The notes beneath the pieces were generated by a model, which did not search any database, was not told the DNA's origin, and saw only the letters and a program-made list of their open reading frames with translations. Shown here one piece after another: positions 42,475-50,687 of a stretch of 64,000 bases of DNA (position 1 is its first letter; each line of letters starts with the position of its first letter). Origin of the DNA: a virus; the IMG/VR virus record IMGVR_UViG_3300036046_000003, positions 1 to 64,000 of that record; one strand, given 5' to 3'. A program made the position numbers and the translations under genes.

Positions 42475-43277
42475 TAGTGCTTCTCCGTATTACGAACCTT
42501 ATCCTTGCCGCGCAGTTCCTCAAAGTTCGTCTTCTCCATAACCTGCCCGCGCAAAGCGATTGCTTCCAGCAGCCGTTCACCCGAATAAAACTCTAGCGAA
42601 GATAGCACCACTGTCTCGCCGTCATCCCCAATAACCCACAGTCGAGAAGGTACCGCCTTTTCGACCTTACCGCTCAACTGGTCTACAAGCGCTTTTGTAT
42701 CTTCGACTGCGATACCCCCAGCCGGAAGGCGCGGAGGGCGACCGACAACCGCCACGTACAGTTCCGCCTCGTGGTGAAGGCCACGCGCTAAAAGCAGTTC
42801 CCGCGTTTCCTCCGACCCCAGGCCGGTACGCTGCGTTTCTACTGGCGCGTTCACCAGGGCGGTCACTACCTTAACCACAGCCTCAAACTGTACCGCACCC
42901 AGCTTACCCTCTTTCTCGGGGTCGGCCCGAAGTTCCCCTGTCTTTCGGTCGCGGTCGGCCAGCCGCAAAAGCAACTGCAAGTGCGTAACGGCTGCCAGCG
43001 CCTCTTCGCCTTCCAGTTCTAGTCCGTCCAGGTATACTTCCACAAAGGCCAGGTAGCCGCGAATTGTTCTAGCAGACCCCCAACCGACTGCCTCTGTCAT
43101 TCGCAGCAGCTCTGGAAGAAAAGCATTGAACGAGCCAAAATCCAGCTCTCGATAAAGCTCCTGCTGCTTAATCGCCTGCACAATCCTAGCGGCCCGCAGC
43201 TTCCCGCTTTCGGTATTCTCCAACAGCTCGAAAAGCGCTGCGGTGGCCGTCTTTAGATTAGGATACTTCTCTAGCAC
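42474..43277 (-). CDS. Unknown helical protein of the replication operon
   Basis: The protein has 267 residues; GTG overlaps the stop of the nuclease gene. It is mainly helical. RELDFGSFNAFLPELLR followed by GWGSARTIRGYL recalls the short helix-turn-helix segments of phage replication and partition-type proteins, but I do not recognise a family. Co-transcribed with nuclease and helicase genes. Confidence 0.55.
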   Translation of the reverse strand: MLEKYPNLKTATAALFELLENTESGKLRAARIVQAIKQQELYRELDFGSFNAFLPELLRMTEAVGWGSARTIRGYLAFVEVYLDGLELEGEEALAAVTHLQLLLRLADRDRKTGELRADPEKEGKLGAVQFEAVVKVVTALVNAPVETQRTGLGSEETRELLLARGLHHEAELYVAVVGRPPRLPAGGIAVEDTKALVDQLSGKVEKAVPSRLWVIGDDGETVVLSSLEFYSGERLLEAIALRGQVMEKTNFEELRGKDKVRNTEKH

Positions 43278-43798
43278 TCGTCGTCCTCCTCTTCCTCAAC
43301 TGTCTTCCGCTCGGTGTCTACAAAATCCATCAATACGTCCGGGTGGCGCTCCAACAGGTACGCCCGCAATCGAACGTTCTCCCGTTTCGCCTCCAACAAA
43401 GAACAGACATACTCCAACGGAAAGGCTACCCAGGAACGGGGTACGCGACGCTTACCGTCTCGTGTCGGTACCCACTCTGGTGCGTTATCCGCCAGCGCAA
43501 AACAAAAAGCAGGGGCGCGCTTCCATTCGTGACTGATGCGAACCAACTGCAAAAGCGCTTTTAACGCCTCGGCCCCCAGCGTTGTCTTACGTCGTTTACT
43601 CTCCCCCACTAACGCCGTACCCGTTTCCGGGTTGCCGATAAGAAGGTCAAAGCCGAGGGAGGTCAGCTCCCCAACGCGCCCGGTGGAGGTAACGACATTG
43701 CGAAGAACAGGGTCTTCGACCCGTCCGGCGGCGCGTTGAAGGGCTTTTGCGAAGCCCCGTTCAGCGCGAATACCTGCGTCTCTAGCGGCGTTAGGCAT
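43271..43798 (-). CDS. PD-(D/E)XK nuclease, resolvase-like
   Basis: The protein has 175 residues. An N-terminal basic helix precedes LGFDLLIG and VGESKRRK, which give the D...ExK core about 15 residues apart. An acidic C-terminus (EEEEDDE) ends it. Holliday-junction resolvases and phage recombination nucleases look like this. It sits in the replication operon, overlapping genes on both sides. Confidence 0.65.
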   Translation of the reverse strand: MPNAARDAGIRAERGFAKALQRAAGRVEDPVLRNVVTSTGRVGELTSLGFDLLIGNPETGTALVGESKRRKTTLGAEALKALLQLVRISHEWKRAPAFCFALADNAPEWVPTRDGKRRVPRSWVAFPLEYVCSLLEAKRENVRLRAYLLERHPDVLMDFVDTERKTVEEEEDDEC

Positions 43799-44111
43799 TA
43801 CTGCCTCCTAGAAGCGGGCGGCGCTGTAGTGCCCGGTGGATAGACGACCTTCCGAGACCGACCAAAGCGGAGAGCTGGCTGATTGTGTAGGGCTGAGCTG
43901 AGGCGAGGTCAGCGGCAGTTAGATTAATGTCGGCCACTTCTTCGCGCCGTACTGGTTCGTCTAGGCCGAAGTCAGCCGCCATTAACAGTAACGCCTCGGC
44001 CAAGAGTGGACTTACCGACCGCTGCTTCTCTGCGTCCCGACAAGCGGCGGGTTGGCGAGCACCGGCGGCAACGACATAATTCAACAGCCGGTCAAGCGGG
44101 CCTGGGTTCAC
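43791..44111 (-). CDS. Small helix-turn-helix protein
   Basis: The protein has 106 residues; GTG 44111 follows AAAGGAGG and overlaps the helicase stop (GTGA). The C-terminal TISQLSALVGLGRSSIHRALQ is a clear helix-turn-helix. It could be a regulator that binds the genome's palindromes, or a replication accessory. It is small enough to act as a dimer. Confidence 0.65.
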   Translation of the reverse strand: MNPGPLDRLLNYVVAAGARQPAACRDAEKQRSVSPLLAEALLLMAADFGLDEPVRREEVADINLTAADLASAQPYTISQLSALVGLGRSSIHRALQRRPLLGGSNA

Positions 44112-45472
44112 TTGCGCCCTCCTTTCTTCGCTGGTTCTTTTTTAGCGGTAGGCAAGTCTAAATAGTCGCTGGTACCTTTCCAGCACTTCACTTTGCCGGT
44201 GGTCTCATACAGTTCGGCGTATACGGTTTGCCGCGCCGCGTTGCGCGCTTTCTTAACGGCCAACCCTACCTCTTTGTGCCCAATCGACGGGTCGAAAAAT
44301 AGTTCGATGCCGATGTGGGCGGCTGCGCCCCAGGCTCCACTTCCTTTAGCGGCCACCTGGCCGGGGGCTGAACCGAACTTAATGGTGTCATTGGCGAGCT
44401 GCGCAATTTCGATAAGACCAACCTCATTGCGGGCCGCGAAGGCGCGAAGTCCGTAAGCGTGGGCTTCGAGCTGCTGTGTATCCCCCGGCCAAGCCGTCAC
44501 ATAGTCAATAATCGTATGGGTCGTTTTATAAAGTGCTCGGTCTAGCTGCATCAACTCTAGGGCGTCTCGGTAGTCAAAGATATTCAGGTCTGCGTTACCG
44601 TCGTAAATTCGCAAACGCCCTTCCAGCCCCCGCCACCAAGCAAGCCCCCGTTCGCACTTCTCTGTGTCGGCTGCCGCTTCCGCGCCGAGAAATACGCAAG
44701 CGCCCGTAGCGAACTGTTCTATCTTCCAAGGCTCTACGTTCTCTTTGATAGCGATCAAGCGGGTGGCAAACGATACGTCGTCATCTTCCAGGGCGACCAT
44801 TGCCACAGAGGCTCCCTGTTCCAACAACTGCACCACCCAATTATTGACGATACGGGTTTTGCCGCCCCCATACTGCGCGGCCAACACCAGAATTTCACCC
44901 TGCGCCAGGAGACCGTCACCGGGCTGGCCGTCCGGGCCTACCCCGCGAAACGCAAAGTCCAGATCGGCGCAGCCGGACTTCCAACGAATGTGTTTACTCG
45001 TCTGCCCTAGTCGGCCAGCAATGCCGGTAGCCGTGTGGTCGCGCCCAATTCGCGCCCTGGTGTAGGCGTCAATCTCCTGGCGCAGCTTAGCTACCGCCAG
45101 CTCGTCATTGCTCCCCAGCAGGTCTACTGCCGCCGAAGCCCGCCCTTTGAAGCTACGTCCCGCAGCCGCCCGCTCTACCTGCGCCTTTAGCTCGTGTACT
45201 TCCGCAATACGCACCTCGTCAGGGTGAGGTGCGTTCATAATGATCTCTTCAACGCCCTCCAAACTGGCAGTATCCCCGCGCAAGTCTCTTAGAGCGGCTA
45301 TCAAGGGGCCGGGACGCGCTATTGCTGGCCCCTCGGCGGCGAGCACGCGCATAACGGCCCTGGCCGTTTCGTCCTCGATAGCACCAGCCGAGGGGCCGAG
45401 CGTAGATACAAGTTCGGGCTTTGCGTAAAGCAAAGAGACAAGCAAGCGTTCCCTGCGGTGTAGATCGTGCAT
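44108..45472 (-). CDS. dnaB: Replicative helicase, DnaB-type
   Basis: The protein has 454 residues; ATG 45472 follows TTTGGAG. The N-terminal helical domain (RRERLLVSLLYAKPELV, VMRVLAAEG) resembles DnaB-N; the RecA-like core has Walker A QYGGGKT and Walker B HTIIDYV. It unwinds DNA at the fork and should work with the primase at 47330. It is transcribed through a terminator from a promoter at 45574-45602. Confidence 0.88.
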   Translation of the reverse strand: MHDLHRRERLLVSLLYAKPELVSTLGPSAGAIEDETARAVMRVLAAEGPAIARPGPLIAALRDLRGDTASLEGVEEIIMNAPHPDEVRIAEVHELKAQVERAAAGRSFKGRASAAVDLLGSNDELAVAKLRQEIDAYTRARIGRDHTATGIAGRLGQTSKHIRWKSGCADLDFAFRGVGPDGQPGDGLLAQGEILVLAAQYGGGKTRIVNNWVVQLLEQGASVAMVALEDDDVSFATRLIAIKENVEPWKIEQFATGACVFLGAEAAADTEKCERGLAWWRGLEGRLRIYDGNADLNIFDYRDALELMQLDRALYKTTHTIIDYVTAWPGDTQQLEAHAYGLRAFAARNEVGLIEIAQLANDTIKFGSAPGQVAAKGSGAWGAAAHIGIELFFDPSIGHKEVGLAVKKARNAARQTVYAELYETTGKVKCWKGTSDYLDLPTAKKEPAKKGGRK

Positions 45473-45485
45473 AGACGGCTCCAAA

Positions 45486-45534
45486 TAAAAAAAAGTGGGC
45501 AACGGCCCCGCGCAAACTGCGCAAAGCCGTGCCC
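45486..45534 (-). terminator. Terminator in the helicase leader
   Basis: On the minus strand GGGCACGGC pairs with GCCGTTGCCC (one bulge), with an inner GCGCA/TGCGC hairpin, followed by ACTTTTTTTTATTT. The helicase binding site lies directly after it, so this is an attenuator-type terminator. Confidence 0.8.
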
Positions 45535-45573
45535 GTTCCGTATCGTTGGCCGGATAGTGCTTCCTGCAAAGCC

Positions 45574-45602
45574 ACTATACGCACCTGCTAAGCGTACGTC
45601 TA
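45574..45602 (-). promoter_or_regulatory. Helicase leader promoter
   Basis: Minus strand TAGACG (45597-45602), 17 bp, TATAGT (45574-45579). An operator palindrome abuts the -35 box upstream, and a terminator follows downstream. Confidence 0.72.
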
Positions 45603-45606
45603 CTTG

Positions 45607-45619
45607 TGCAGTTAATGCA
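45607..45619. promoter_or_regulatory. Operator palindrome, site 9
   Basis: TTGTGCAGTTAATGCACAA (45604-45622) has perfect 7-bp arms. It lies immediately upstream of the -35 box at 45597, a position suited to activation or steric control. Confidence 0.75.
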
Positions 45620-45622
45620 CAA

Positions 45623-46480
45623 TCAACGAAAGGCCGGGGAACCCGCCTGCCGCCAACGCGCAAAGTCGCTGGCAATCTGGCGGAGGTCTGCGGTAGCCTG
45701 CTCAGGTGTAGGCGCGCCCGCAGCGACCGTACCTGCGGGCGGTTCTCCGCCATACTCGTGAAGCCACCGTCTCATTCGCAGCTCCCAACTAGCGCGGTCA
45801 GCAAACAAACGCTCGTTTTGTTGCGCGTCTTCGTCCGGGGCGTTTTCGGGGCGATACCCTTTACCCCGACCGATTGCGATAGGCAGCAACTCCGCGAGGG
45901 GGTCGCCCTCGAATTGCGCGTGCGCGTATTCCAACAACAGTAGCGCCGCCGCGTCTGTGCCTAACGCCTGTGCAATCTTGCCGAGAACGCCAAAGAACTG
46001 ACCTGCGTTTCGTCGCGGGTGTCCGGCCCCGTACAAAAGCGCGTAGACCTGGGCCAGCCCCGCTGCCGGTGTTTTTTCTGCCCTCGCCATAGACACCACG
46101 CGCTGGCGCATTGGCTTAAAAACGAGCTTCGGCTCCGGCGGCAGCGTCGGCGCTACAAACGCCTCTTCTTCGCTTTCCACCCGAAGAGCTGACAGCGCCG
46201 GTAGGCTAATCGTATCGCCGTCCAGCGCGAGAAGACCTTTAGTCTGTAGGCTTTGCCTAGCGTAAGGCAGCAGGGACGCCTGACAGCCTTGTGCAGCCGC
46301 CAACCGCTCGGCGGAGGCCAACCCCGCTTCTTTTTCAATAAGGCAGGCAGCAAAAAGCCGCACTTCGGGTGGCGTCAGTCCGTATTCGGCTAAAACACTA
46401 TCGTCTAGCAGTTGAAGAAGGTCGCGGCGCGAGGTAAACAATTCTCGCGCCCGCTCCAACAGATAGGTGTTGTTGCGCAT
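45623..46480 (-). CDS. Replication initiator/helicase loader-like protein
   Basis: The protein has 285 residues; ATG follows GGAGGAG. The N-terminal third reads as a winged helix (VRLFAACLIEKEAGLASAERLAAAQG...LQTKGLLAL). The C-terminal part is helical with a DUF-like GYRPENAPDEDAQQNERL segment. Position between coiled-coil/primase and helicase genes suggests an initiator or loader. No ATPase motif is seen. Confidence 0.45.
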   Translation of the reverse strand: MRNNTYLLERARELFTSRRDLLQLLDDSVLAEYGLTPPEVRLFAACLIEKEAGLASAERLAAAQGCQASLLPYARQSLQTKGLLALDGDTISLPALSALRVESEEEAFVAPTLPPEPKLVFKPMRQRVVSMARAEKTPAAGLAQVYALLYGAGHPRRNAGQFFGVLGKIAQALGTDAAALLLLEYAHAQFEGDPLAELLPIAIGRGKGYRPENAPDEDAQQNERLFADRASWELRMRRWLHEYGGEPPAGTVAAGAPTPEQATADLRQIASDFARWRQAGSPAFR

Positions 46481-46486
46481 AGGCGC

Positions 46487-47008
46487 TTACTCCTCCGCGT
46501 CCTCACTCAGTAAAGCCGCCGTCGTCAACTTCCCGATACGCTCTAACGCCCCGTACAGATAATCCGCATACGCATCGGCTTCGGTTACGCGCCGCTCTAG
46601 CTCGGCTATTGTGCGCGCTTGCTCTCGATTTGCCGACACAAGCGCGGTGTTCCGGCGCAGTACGTCCGCGTCCAGAAGCGTAACCACTGACAGCAGTTCG
46701 CGTGCGCGGGCCGCTCCGATCTCACGCGCAGCTTCAAGGTCACTCCGCATCTGCGCGCCCGCCTGCTCCGCTGCTCGAAGCGCGTCCCTGGCCGCCTGCG
46801 CAGCCGTACCCGCCTCCATACAGAGCCGCTTATGATGCTCGGTCTGGTGGCGGCTCGCCACGAGCGCCTTGCCCAGCGCGTAGACCGCTGCTGAAAGCGC
46901 CTGTTCCAACGAAAGCGCCCCCGCTGCGTACTCTTTCAACGGGCCTTGCAGTTCGCTTACTTCACGGGACAATTCGGCTAATGCCCCTAGCGGAGGAACG
47001 GTCATCAT
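46487..47008 (-). CDS. Coiled-coil protein, unknown
   Basis: The protein has 173 residues; the ATGATG start overlaps the upstream stop. Nearly all helix with heptads (about residues 60-160, AAQAARDALRAAEQAGAQMRS). It could be a recombination or segregation accessory. No family assignment. Confidence 0.6.
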   Translation of the reverse strand: MMTVPPLGALAELSREVSELQGPLKEYAAGALSLEQALSAAVYALGKALVASRHQTEHHKRLCMEAGTAAQAARDALRAAEQAGAQMRSDLEAAREIGAARARELLSVVTLLDADVLRRNTALVSANREQARTIAELERRVTEADAYADYLYGALERIGKLTTAALLSEDAEE

Positions 47009-47265
47009 TCGGCATTCTCCTCGTAAACGAGTAACCATTCGGGAATATCTCGAATAGCTTGACTTAGTACGTCCGTACTCACCGAAGCAGCCTCCTCGTA
47101 AGGAAGCAAGCTCGCGGTTTCAATTACTGTTTGCAGACCCGCCAGAAAACGAACCCGTTCCGTCGCCGTCAGAACGCCCCTGCTTTGCCTCGCCGACAGT
47201 AGCCGGTCGAATTGCGCCACCAAACCAGCGGCCTCTACTCGTAGTCTGCGCTGCGGCCAACGCAT
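47005..47265 (-). CDS. Unknown small helical protein
   Basis: The protein has 86 residues. The ATG overlaps an imperfect operator palindrome (47261-47273), and its binding site is weak. Arg-rich start, then helices. No recognised domain. Coupled to the next gene by ATGA overlap. Confidence 0.55.
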   Translation of the reverse strand: MRWPQRRLRVEAAGLVAQFDRLLSARQSRGVLTATERVRFLAGLQTVIETASLLPYEEAASVSTDVLSQAIRDIPEWLLVYEENAE

Positions 47266-47273
47266 TTACTGCA
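47261..47273. promoter_or_regulatory. Operator-like palindrome, site 10 (imperfect)
   Basis: CGCATTTACTGCA; one mismatch at the outer base. On the minus strand it overlaps the start codon at 47265, so binding could block translation start or transcription. Confidence 0.4.
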
Positions 47274-47329
47274 AATCTTTCTAGTCCGGGCCAGCCGGAC
47301 AGTTAGGCCACTTCACCGGGTCGAACGCT

Positions 47330-48364
47330 CTACGTACCGCCTGCCGCCTTCCAGGCGCTTCTAATATCCGCCCGCTTTAGCAGACGTTCAAACTCAGGTC
47401 TCCGCCAGCCCGCGTTCCACAAGTCCCGAACGTCGCCCTTGCCACCCAACACCAACGGCAGGCTAACCGGACGCGCCCAGGTAAAACGTTCTGTTAGACG
47501 CGCAACCATTCGTTGCCCTGCTTGATCGGCGTCGCCCAAGACGTACAGTTTGCGCGCAGTAGCTACGTAGTCGTCAAACTCGCCGCGCCAGTGACCCGCG
47601 CCGTTGGTGGAAGTTACAGCAACAATACCCGCCTGCCAGAGACAAACCGCGTCGGCCCACCCCTCCGCAATCACTACGGTGTCGGCCCCAACGGCAGTGT
47701 CAGCTCCAAAAAGCCAACTACCCGCGCCGGTCTCCATTTGTATCTTTGGGCCGCGTTGCTCGGGTAAACTGGCGCGATAGAGTATCTGCCGCAGTTGACC
47801 GCCGACAAAGACGGGTATAGCAAAGCGCTCTTGCTGTTCGTAAACGCCGTCTGCTACCTCCACCCCAACCGTAGCCAGCCCTACGCGCCACTGCCGAATA
47901 GCCGCTTTGGTAAGTCCATATGCGAGCAGCCGCGCTAGGGCGTCTGTATTTTCCACGAGCGCGAAGTGGTATTTGACCGCAAGGCCCTGGTCTAGCCGTC
48001 GAACTTCGGCCCGGCGGTGAGGAGTATCCGCGTCGGTCAGTGCATAGTCCCCGGCCAACAGAGCTTCGCAGGCGGCGCGTACCGAGACGTGTTCGTTAAA
48101 AAGCCGATAAACGTCGATTGCGTCTGCTTTGTACCCGCACGCGGTACATACACACCCGTCAGGGTAGACCATCATTGACGGCGCGCTATCCCGGTGGTCA
48201 GGCGCAATACAGCAGGCACGAATGTAGCGGCCAAATTCACGGGTGTTTTCCAGCCTACCTGCCAGCAGTTTTTGTAGGTCTACCTCCTGTTTTGTTCGGG
48301 CGATAAGATCCGACAACGAACTACGCGCCCCCTCGGCGCGGCCTGCGGACAGGGGTAGCAACAT
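47330..48364 (-). CDS. dnaG: DNA primase, DnaG-type with CHC2 zinc finger
   Basis: The protein has 344 residues. The zinc finger is CCIAPDH...CVCTACG (about residues 51-77). The TOPRIM domain has IAEGWADA (catalytic Glu) and GDADQAG (DxD). It synthesises RNA primers for the DnaB-type helicase encoded downstream. It lacks the long C-terminal helicase-binding part of cellular DnaG. A terminator with 12-bp stem lies directly before its start. Confidence 0.9.
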   Translation of the reverse strand: MLLPLSAGRAEGARSSLSDLIARTKQEVDLQKLLAGRLENTREFGRYIRACCIAPDHRDSAPSMMVYPDGCVCTACGYKADAIDVYRLFNEHVSVRAACEALLAGDYALTDADTPHRRAEVRRLDQGLAVKYHFALVENTDALARLLAYGLTKAAIRQWRVGLATVGVEVADGVYEQQERFAIPVFVGGQLRQILYRASLPEQRGPKIQMETGAGSWLFGADTAVGADTVVIAEGWADAVCLWQAGIVAVTSTNGAGHWRGEFDDYVATARKLYVLGDADQAGQRMVARLTERFTWARPVSLPLVLGGKGDVRDLWNAGWRRPEFERLLKRADIRSAWKAAGGT

Positions 48365-48380
48365 TATTGCTGTCCCGACA

Positions 48381-48425
48381 AATAAAAAGAGCGGCGAACA
48401 AGCCCTTCAAACCGGCTTGTTCGCC
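48381..48425 (-). terminator. Terminator in the primase leader
   Basis: Minus strand GGCGAACAAGCC pairs perfectly with GGCTTGTTCGCC (48393-48404 and 48414-48425), then GCTCTTTTTATTT. The primase ATG is about 15 bases further. It lies downstream of the promoter at 48446-48474. Confidence 0.9.
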
Positions 48426-48445
48426 GTACCCGTTTGTTTACTGGT

Positions 48446-48474
48446 ACTCTACCGTTGCGAAGCGTCTTTGTCTA
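48446..48474 (-). promoter_or_regulatory. Primase leader promoter
   Basis: Minus strand TAGACA (48469-48474), 17 bp, TAGAGT (48446-48451). It overlaps the end of the gene at 48449-48664. The 12-bp terminator begins about 20 bases after the -10 box. Confidence 0.65.
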
Positions 48475-48664
48475 CCGAGCCGCCTAGTTCCCGCTCTCGC
48501 GCAGCCTGCTTATCGCCGAGGATCTTCCAAAGCGCCCGCTCGGCCTGTACGCGGTCGGTGGTGTAGGCAATCGGTCGATTGTTAATCAGCAAAACATAGA
48601 TGGTAGGCTCACCGGGGCGGTTCGGCGGCTCGGTAGTAATGTATCCGTACAGCAGTTCCGCCAT
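48449..48664 (-). CDS. Unknown small protein
   Basis: The protein has 71 residues; ATG 48664 follows GGAGGG. Strand-rich start with repeated Y/T (LLYGYITTEPP, IYVLLINNRPIAYTT), then a helix. It resembles the neighbouring gene at 48732 in style: a short display/loop protein with 'predicted value' strands. No family recognised. Confidence 0.55.
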   Translation of the reverse strand: MAELLYGYITTEPPNRPGEPTIYVLLINNRPIAYTTDRVQAERALWKILGDKQAARERELGGSVDKDASQR

Positions 48665-48684
48665 ACAGCCCTCCAAAGAGACGT

Positions 48685-48722
48685 AAAAGCCGCCCCTCTT
48701 TGGAAGGGGCGGCTTTGAAAAG
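48685..48722 (-). terminator. Intrinsic terminator
   Basis: AAAGCCGCCCCTTCC pairs with its mirror GGGGCGGCTTTT around AAAG; A- and T-rich on both sides. It lies between 48732 and the next gene's binding site. Confidence 0.8.
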
Positions 48723-48731
48723 GCGGTCAGG

Positions 48732-48923
48732 TTATGCGGCTTCGCGGAAATACTCCCCGTTCATCAGCTCGTATACAAGCTCGTCCAGGGCAATCTCCGC
48801 TTCCCGAAACGTGCGCGTAAAGCCGACCAACTCACCGTCCAAGTACATAGCAAAGTCACGGGTCTCAGGATCGTACACAATCGACTTCTCGTACAGAGGC
48901 GTCCAGGTTTTTGTAGGCTCCAA
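48732..48923 (-). CDS. Unknown small acidic protein
   Basis: The protein has 63 residues with a probable TTG start after AGGGGGT. YDPETRDFAMYLDGELVGFTRTFREAEIALDELV is a small alpha/beta unit found in many mobile elements as a hypothetical gene. No function can be given. Confidence 0.5.
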   Translation of the reverse strand: MEPTKTWTPLYEKSIVYDPETRDFAMYLDGELVGFTRTFREAEIALDELVYELMNGEYFREAA

Positions 48924-48935
48924 AAAGACCCCCTT

Positions 48936-49127
48936 CTATACTTCCCAACCCCAATTTAGGATACTAGACAACGCCTCTTCTGCAATAATGTCTCGGGCTT
49001 CGTCGTCCAGGTCGTTCCATTCAGCCCAGGACAGCCCTGTATCAAACAGCGTTTCAACCCGGCTACCTGTACGGTTAATAATCACGTAAACCGTAATAAA
49101 CACGGTCTCGTTTTCGTCTGGATCCAT
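48936..49127 (-). CDS. Unknown small acidic protein
   Basis: The protein has 63 residues; ATG 49127 shares a base with the upstream stop (TGATG). Strands (VFITVYVIINRTG) then acidic helices (WAEWNDLDDEARDIIAEEAL). Similar in style to the gene before it. Function unknown. Confidence 0.55.
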   Translation of the reverse strand: MDPDENETVFITVYVIINRTGSRVETLFDTGLSWAEWNDLDDEARDIIAEEALSSILNWGWEV

Positions 49128-49465
49128 CAAACCCCCTCCTCGTCTACGCGGCGCAGACTGTCAACGCTCGAAAAGCCGTTAGGGTAGCGGCGGCGCAGCT
49201 TATCAAGGTTGCCTTGCATAACCTCCCCCAACGTTGCACCAAGCGCGGCTGCCGCCAGAGAGCAGTACCACAGAACGTCACCCAACTCTTTATGAAGGGC
49301 CGCTTCGTCAAGCACGTGCCCGTGGAAGCGGCTCTTTTTAAGCGCTTCGATAAATTCTCCGGCCTCACCCGCAAGCCCCATCGCCGCGTTTAACAGTCGC
49401 TCGTCTCGCCCCGAAAGAGTAGCTGCCGTCCGAAGCGCTTGCCGCTGATACTCGTTTGCGTCCAC
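49127..49465 (-). CDS. MazG-like nucleotide pyrophosphohydrolase
   Basis: The protein has 112 residues with a GTG start. GLAGEAGEFIEALKK and ELGDVLWY are the metal-binding Glu/Asp motifs of the all-alpha NTP pyrophosphohydrolases (MazG/dUTPase-2 fold). Phage versions clear abnormal or regulatory nucleotides such as (p)ppGpp or dUTP; the substrate here is unknown. Confidence 0.85.
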   Translation of the reverse strand: MDANEYQRQALRTAATLSGRDERLLNAAMGLAGEAGEFIEALKKSRFHGHVLDEAALHKELGDVLWYCSLAAAALGATLGEVMQGNLDKLRRRYPNGFSSVDSLRRVDEEGV

Positions 49466-49499
49466 TGTAATGTTTCCTTCACTATTGAGGATTGCCCCG

Positions 49500-49613
49500 C
49501 TACCCCTTCTTCTTAGCCTGCTCCTGTACCCGGCGCGTGGCCTCAGCTGCGCTAATCCCTTCCCGTTTTGCCAGGGCCGCGATCTTAGCGGCCAGTTCTT
49601 TTAGTGCGCTCAC
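49500..49613 (-). CDS. Very small basic helical protein
   Basis: The protein has 37 residues (MSALKELAAKIAALAKREG...). The GTG overlaps the stop of the upstream gene (GTGA), a coupling signal used throughout this operon. It is helical and ends in KKKG. Likely real but of unknown role. Confidence 0.5.
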   Translation of the reverse strand: MSALKELAAKIAALAKREGISAAEATRRVQEQAKKKG

Positions 49614-49822
49614 TTAGGTTCCTTCTCAATTGACTTACGTAAACGGCGAATCTGGCTTTGAAGTTGTTTTTTACAGCCGCCAAAACAGACGTACTCCGCC
49701 GCGCCCACTCGATTACTGACGCTTCGCATAAGGGTTACTTCCCCGGCACGGCTACCGCAGAGGGAGCATTGCTGCTTCCGTTTTTCTACGCTAACGAGGT
49801 CTCGTACTGTTCGTCCTCGCAT
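49610..49822 (-). CDS. Small zinc-finger protein
   Basis: The protein has 70 residues; ATG 49822 follows AAGGTGG and lies within the end of the methyltransferase gene. CSLCG and CFGGC supply four cysteines for a zinc site; a basic helix follows (QSQIRRLRKSIEKE). Probably a DNA- or RNA-binding protein. Confidence 0.65.
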   Translation of the reverse strand: MRGRTVRDLVSVEKRKQQCSLCGSRAGEVTLMRSVSNRVGAAEYVCFGGCKKQLQSQIRRLRKSIEKEPK

Positions 49823-50454
49823 TGAACCACCTTCTTTCGGCTCGGGCGCGACCAATGAAGCGTCGTAAGTACGGCTGGCCCCGCGTAACCGTTCTCAAAT
49901 ACAAACAAGCCGTAATCGGTACTGTCGGTATTGCCGTTCTCGGTAAAACTAGGCCTCGGCGTAATTACGGCCAGCTCGCGGAGCGGAGCCATACTCCAAA
50001 GACCGCCGTCCGGTTTGTTTCGCTCTTGCGAGGCACGAAAGCCAAGAGGCAGCAGAAAAGCGGCCCGCCCACCGGGGGTCAGTAGACGCAGCGCCAATCG
50101 TACAAAGGCCTCGGCGGAGCTGTAGGGTGGGTTAGCAAGGATAAGTCCGTAGCGCGTTGTAAAGTCGGCGGCAAGTACGTCCTCTGTCCACCAGCCGTCA
50201 TAATGCGTTGGTTTTGGCGAAGGCCGAAGTTCGTACCCGTCTAACCAGGCGCTCCAATAAATTGCCCTCGCCGCCCTTCCCCAAACCCCGTTGCCTGCGC
50301 CCAGGTCAAGTACGTTTCGCGCCCGAAGGCCTGACAGCGGCGCGGCTTCCCCGGTCAGGGTCGCTGCTCTGCCTACACAAGCCAGCGCTAACGCAAACGG
50401 AGTAGGATAGTGGTCACGCTCTTTGCGCGGTTCTTTGTTGGCTGGCTTATTCAT
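49786..50454 (-). CDS. N6-adenine DNA methyltransferase
   Basis: The protein has 222 residues. VLDLGAGNGVWG binds S-adenosylmethionine and ANPPYSS is the catalytic NPPY motif. Without a partner nuclease gene nearby it is probably an orphan enzyme, protecting phage DNA from restriction or marking it. Overlaps genes on both sides. Confidence 0.88.
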   Translation of the reverse strand: MNKPANKEPRKERDHYPTPFALALACVGRAATLTGEAAPLSGLRARNVLDLGAGNGVWGRAARAIYWSAWLDGYELRPSPKPTHYDGWWTEDVLAADFTTRYGLILANPPYSSAEAFVRLALRLLTPGGRAAFLLPLGFRASQERNKPDGGLWSMAPLRELAVITPRPSFTENGNTDSTDYGLFVFENGYAGPAVLTTLHWSRPSRKKVVQCEDEQYETSLA

Positions 50455-50687
50455 TCAGTCTCTTTCCCACTGCCAAAAACAACCCAAAAGAACGCCAGCA
50501 ACGGAAGGGACAGACCCCAGGCGGGGTGTACTACCCCGGCAATCGATAGCGCCGCCACTACTAGCAAAACCGACAAAAGCGTAGGAAAACTAAGAGCGCG
50601 CCACAGCGGCGGTTCCTCGGCGCTGTGTTTTGTTTCTAGCTCTCGATAGCGCTGAAATAGTTCCCGTTCGTGCTCAGTCAGTTTCAT
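50451..50687 (-). CDS. Small two-helix membrane protein
   Basis: The protein has 78 residues. An N-terminal charged helix (HERELFQRYRELETKH) precedes two adjacent hydrophobic helices (LSFPTLLSVLLVVAALSIAG and AWGLSLPLLAFFWVVFG). ATGA overlap with the methyltransferase. Unknown role. Confidence 0.6.
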   Translation of the reverse strand: MKLTEHERELFQRYRELETKHSAEEPPLWRALSFPTLLSVLLVVAALSIAGVVHPAWGLSLPLLAFFWVVFGSGKETE

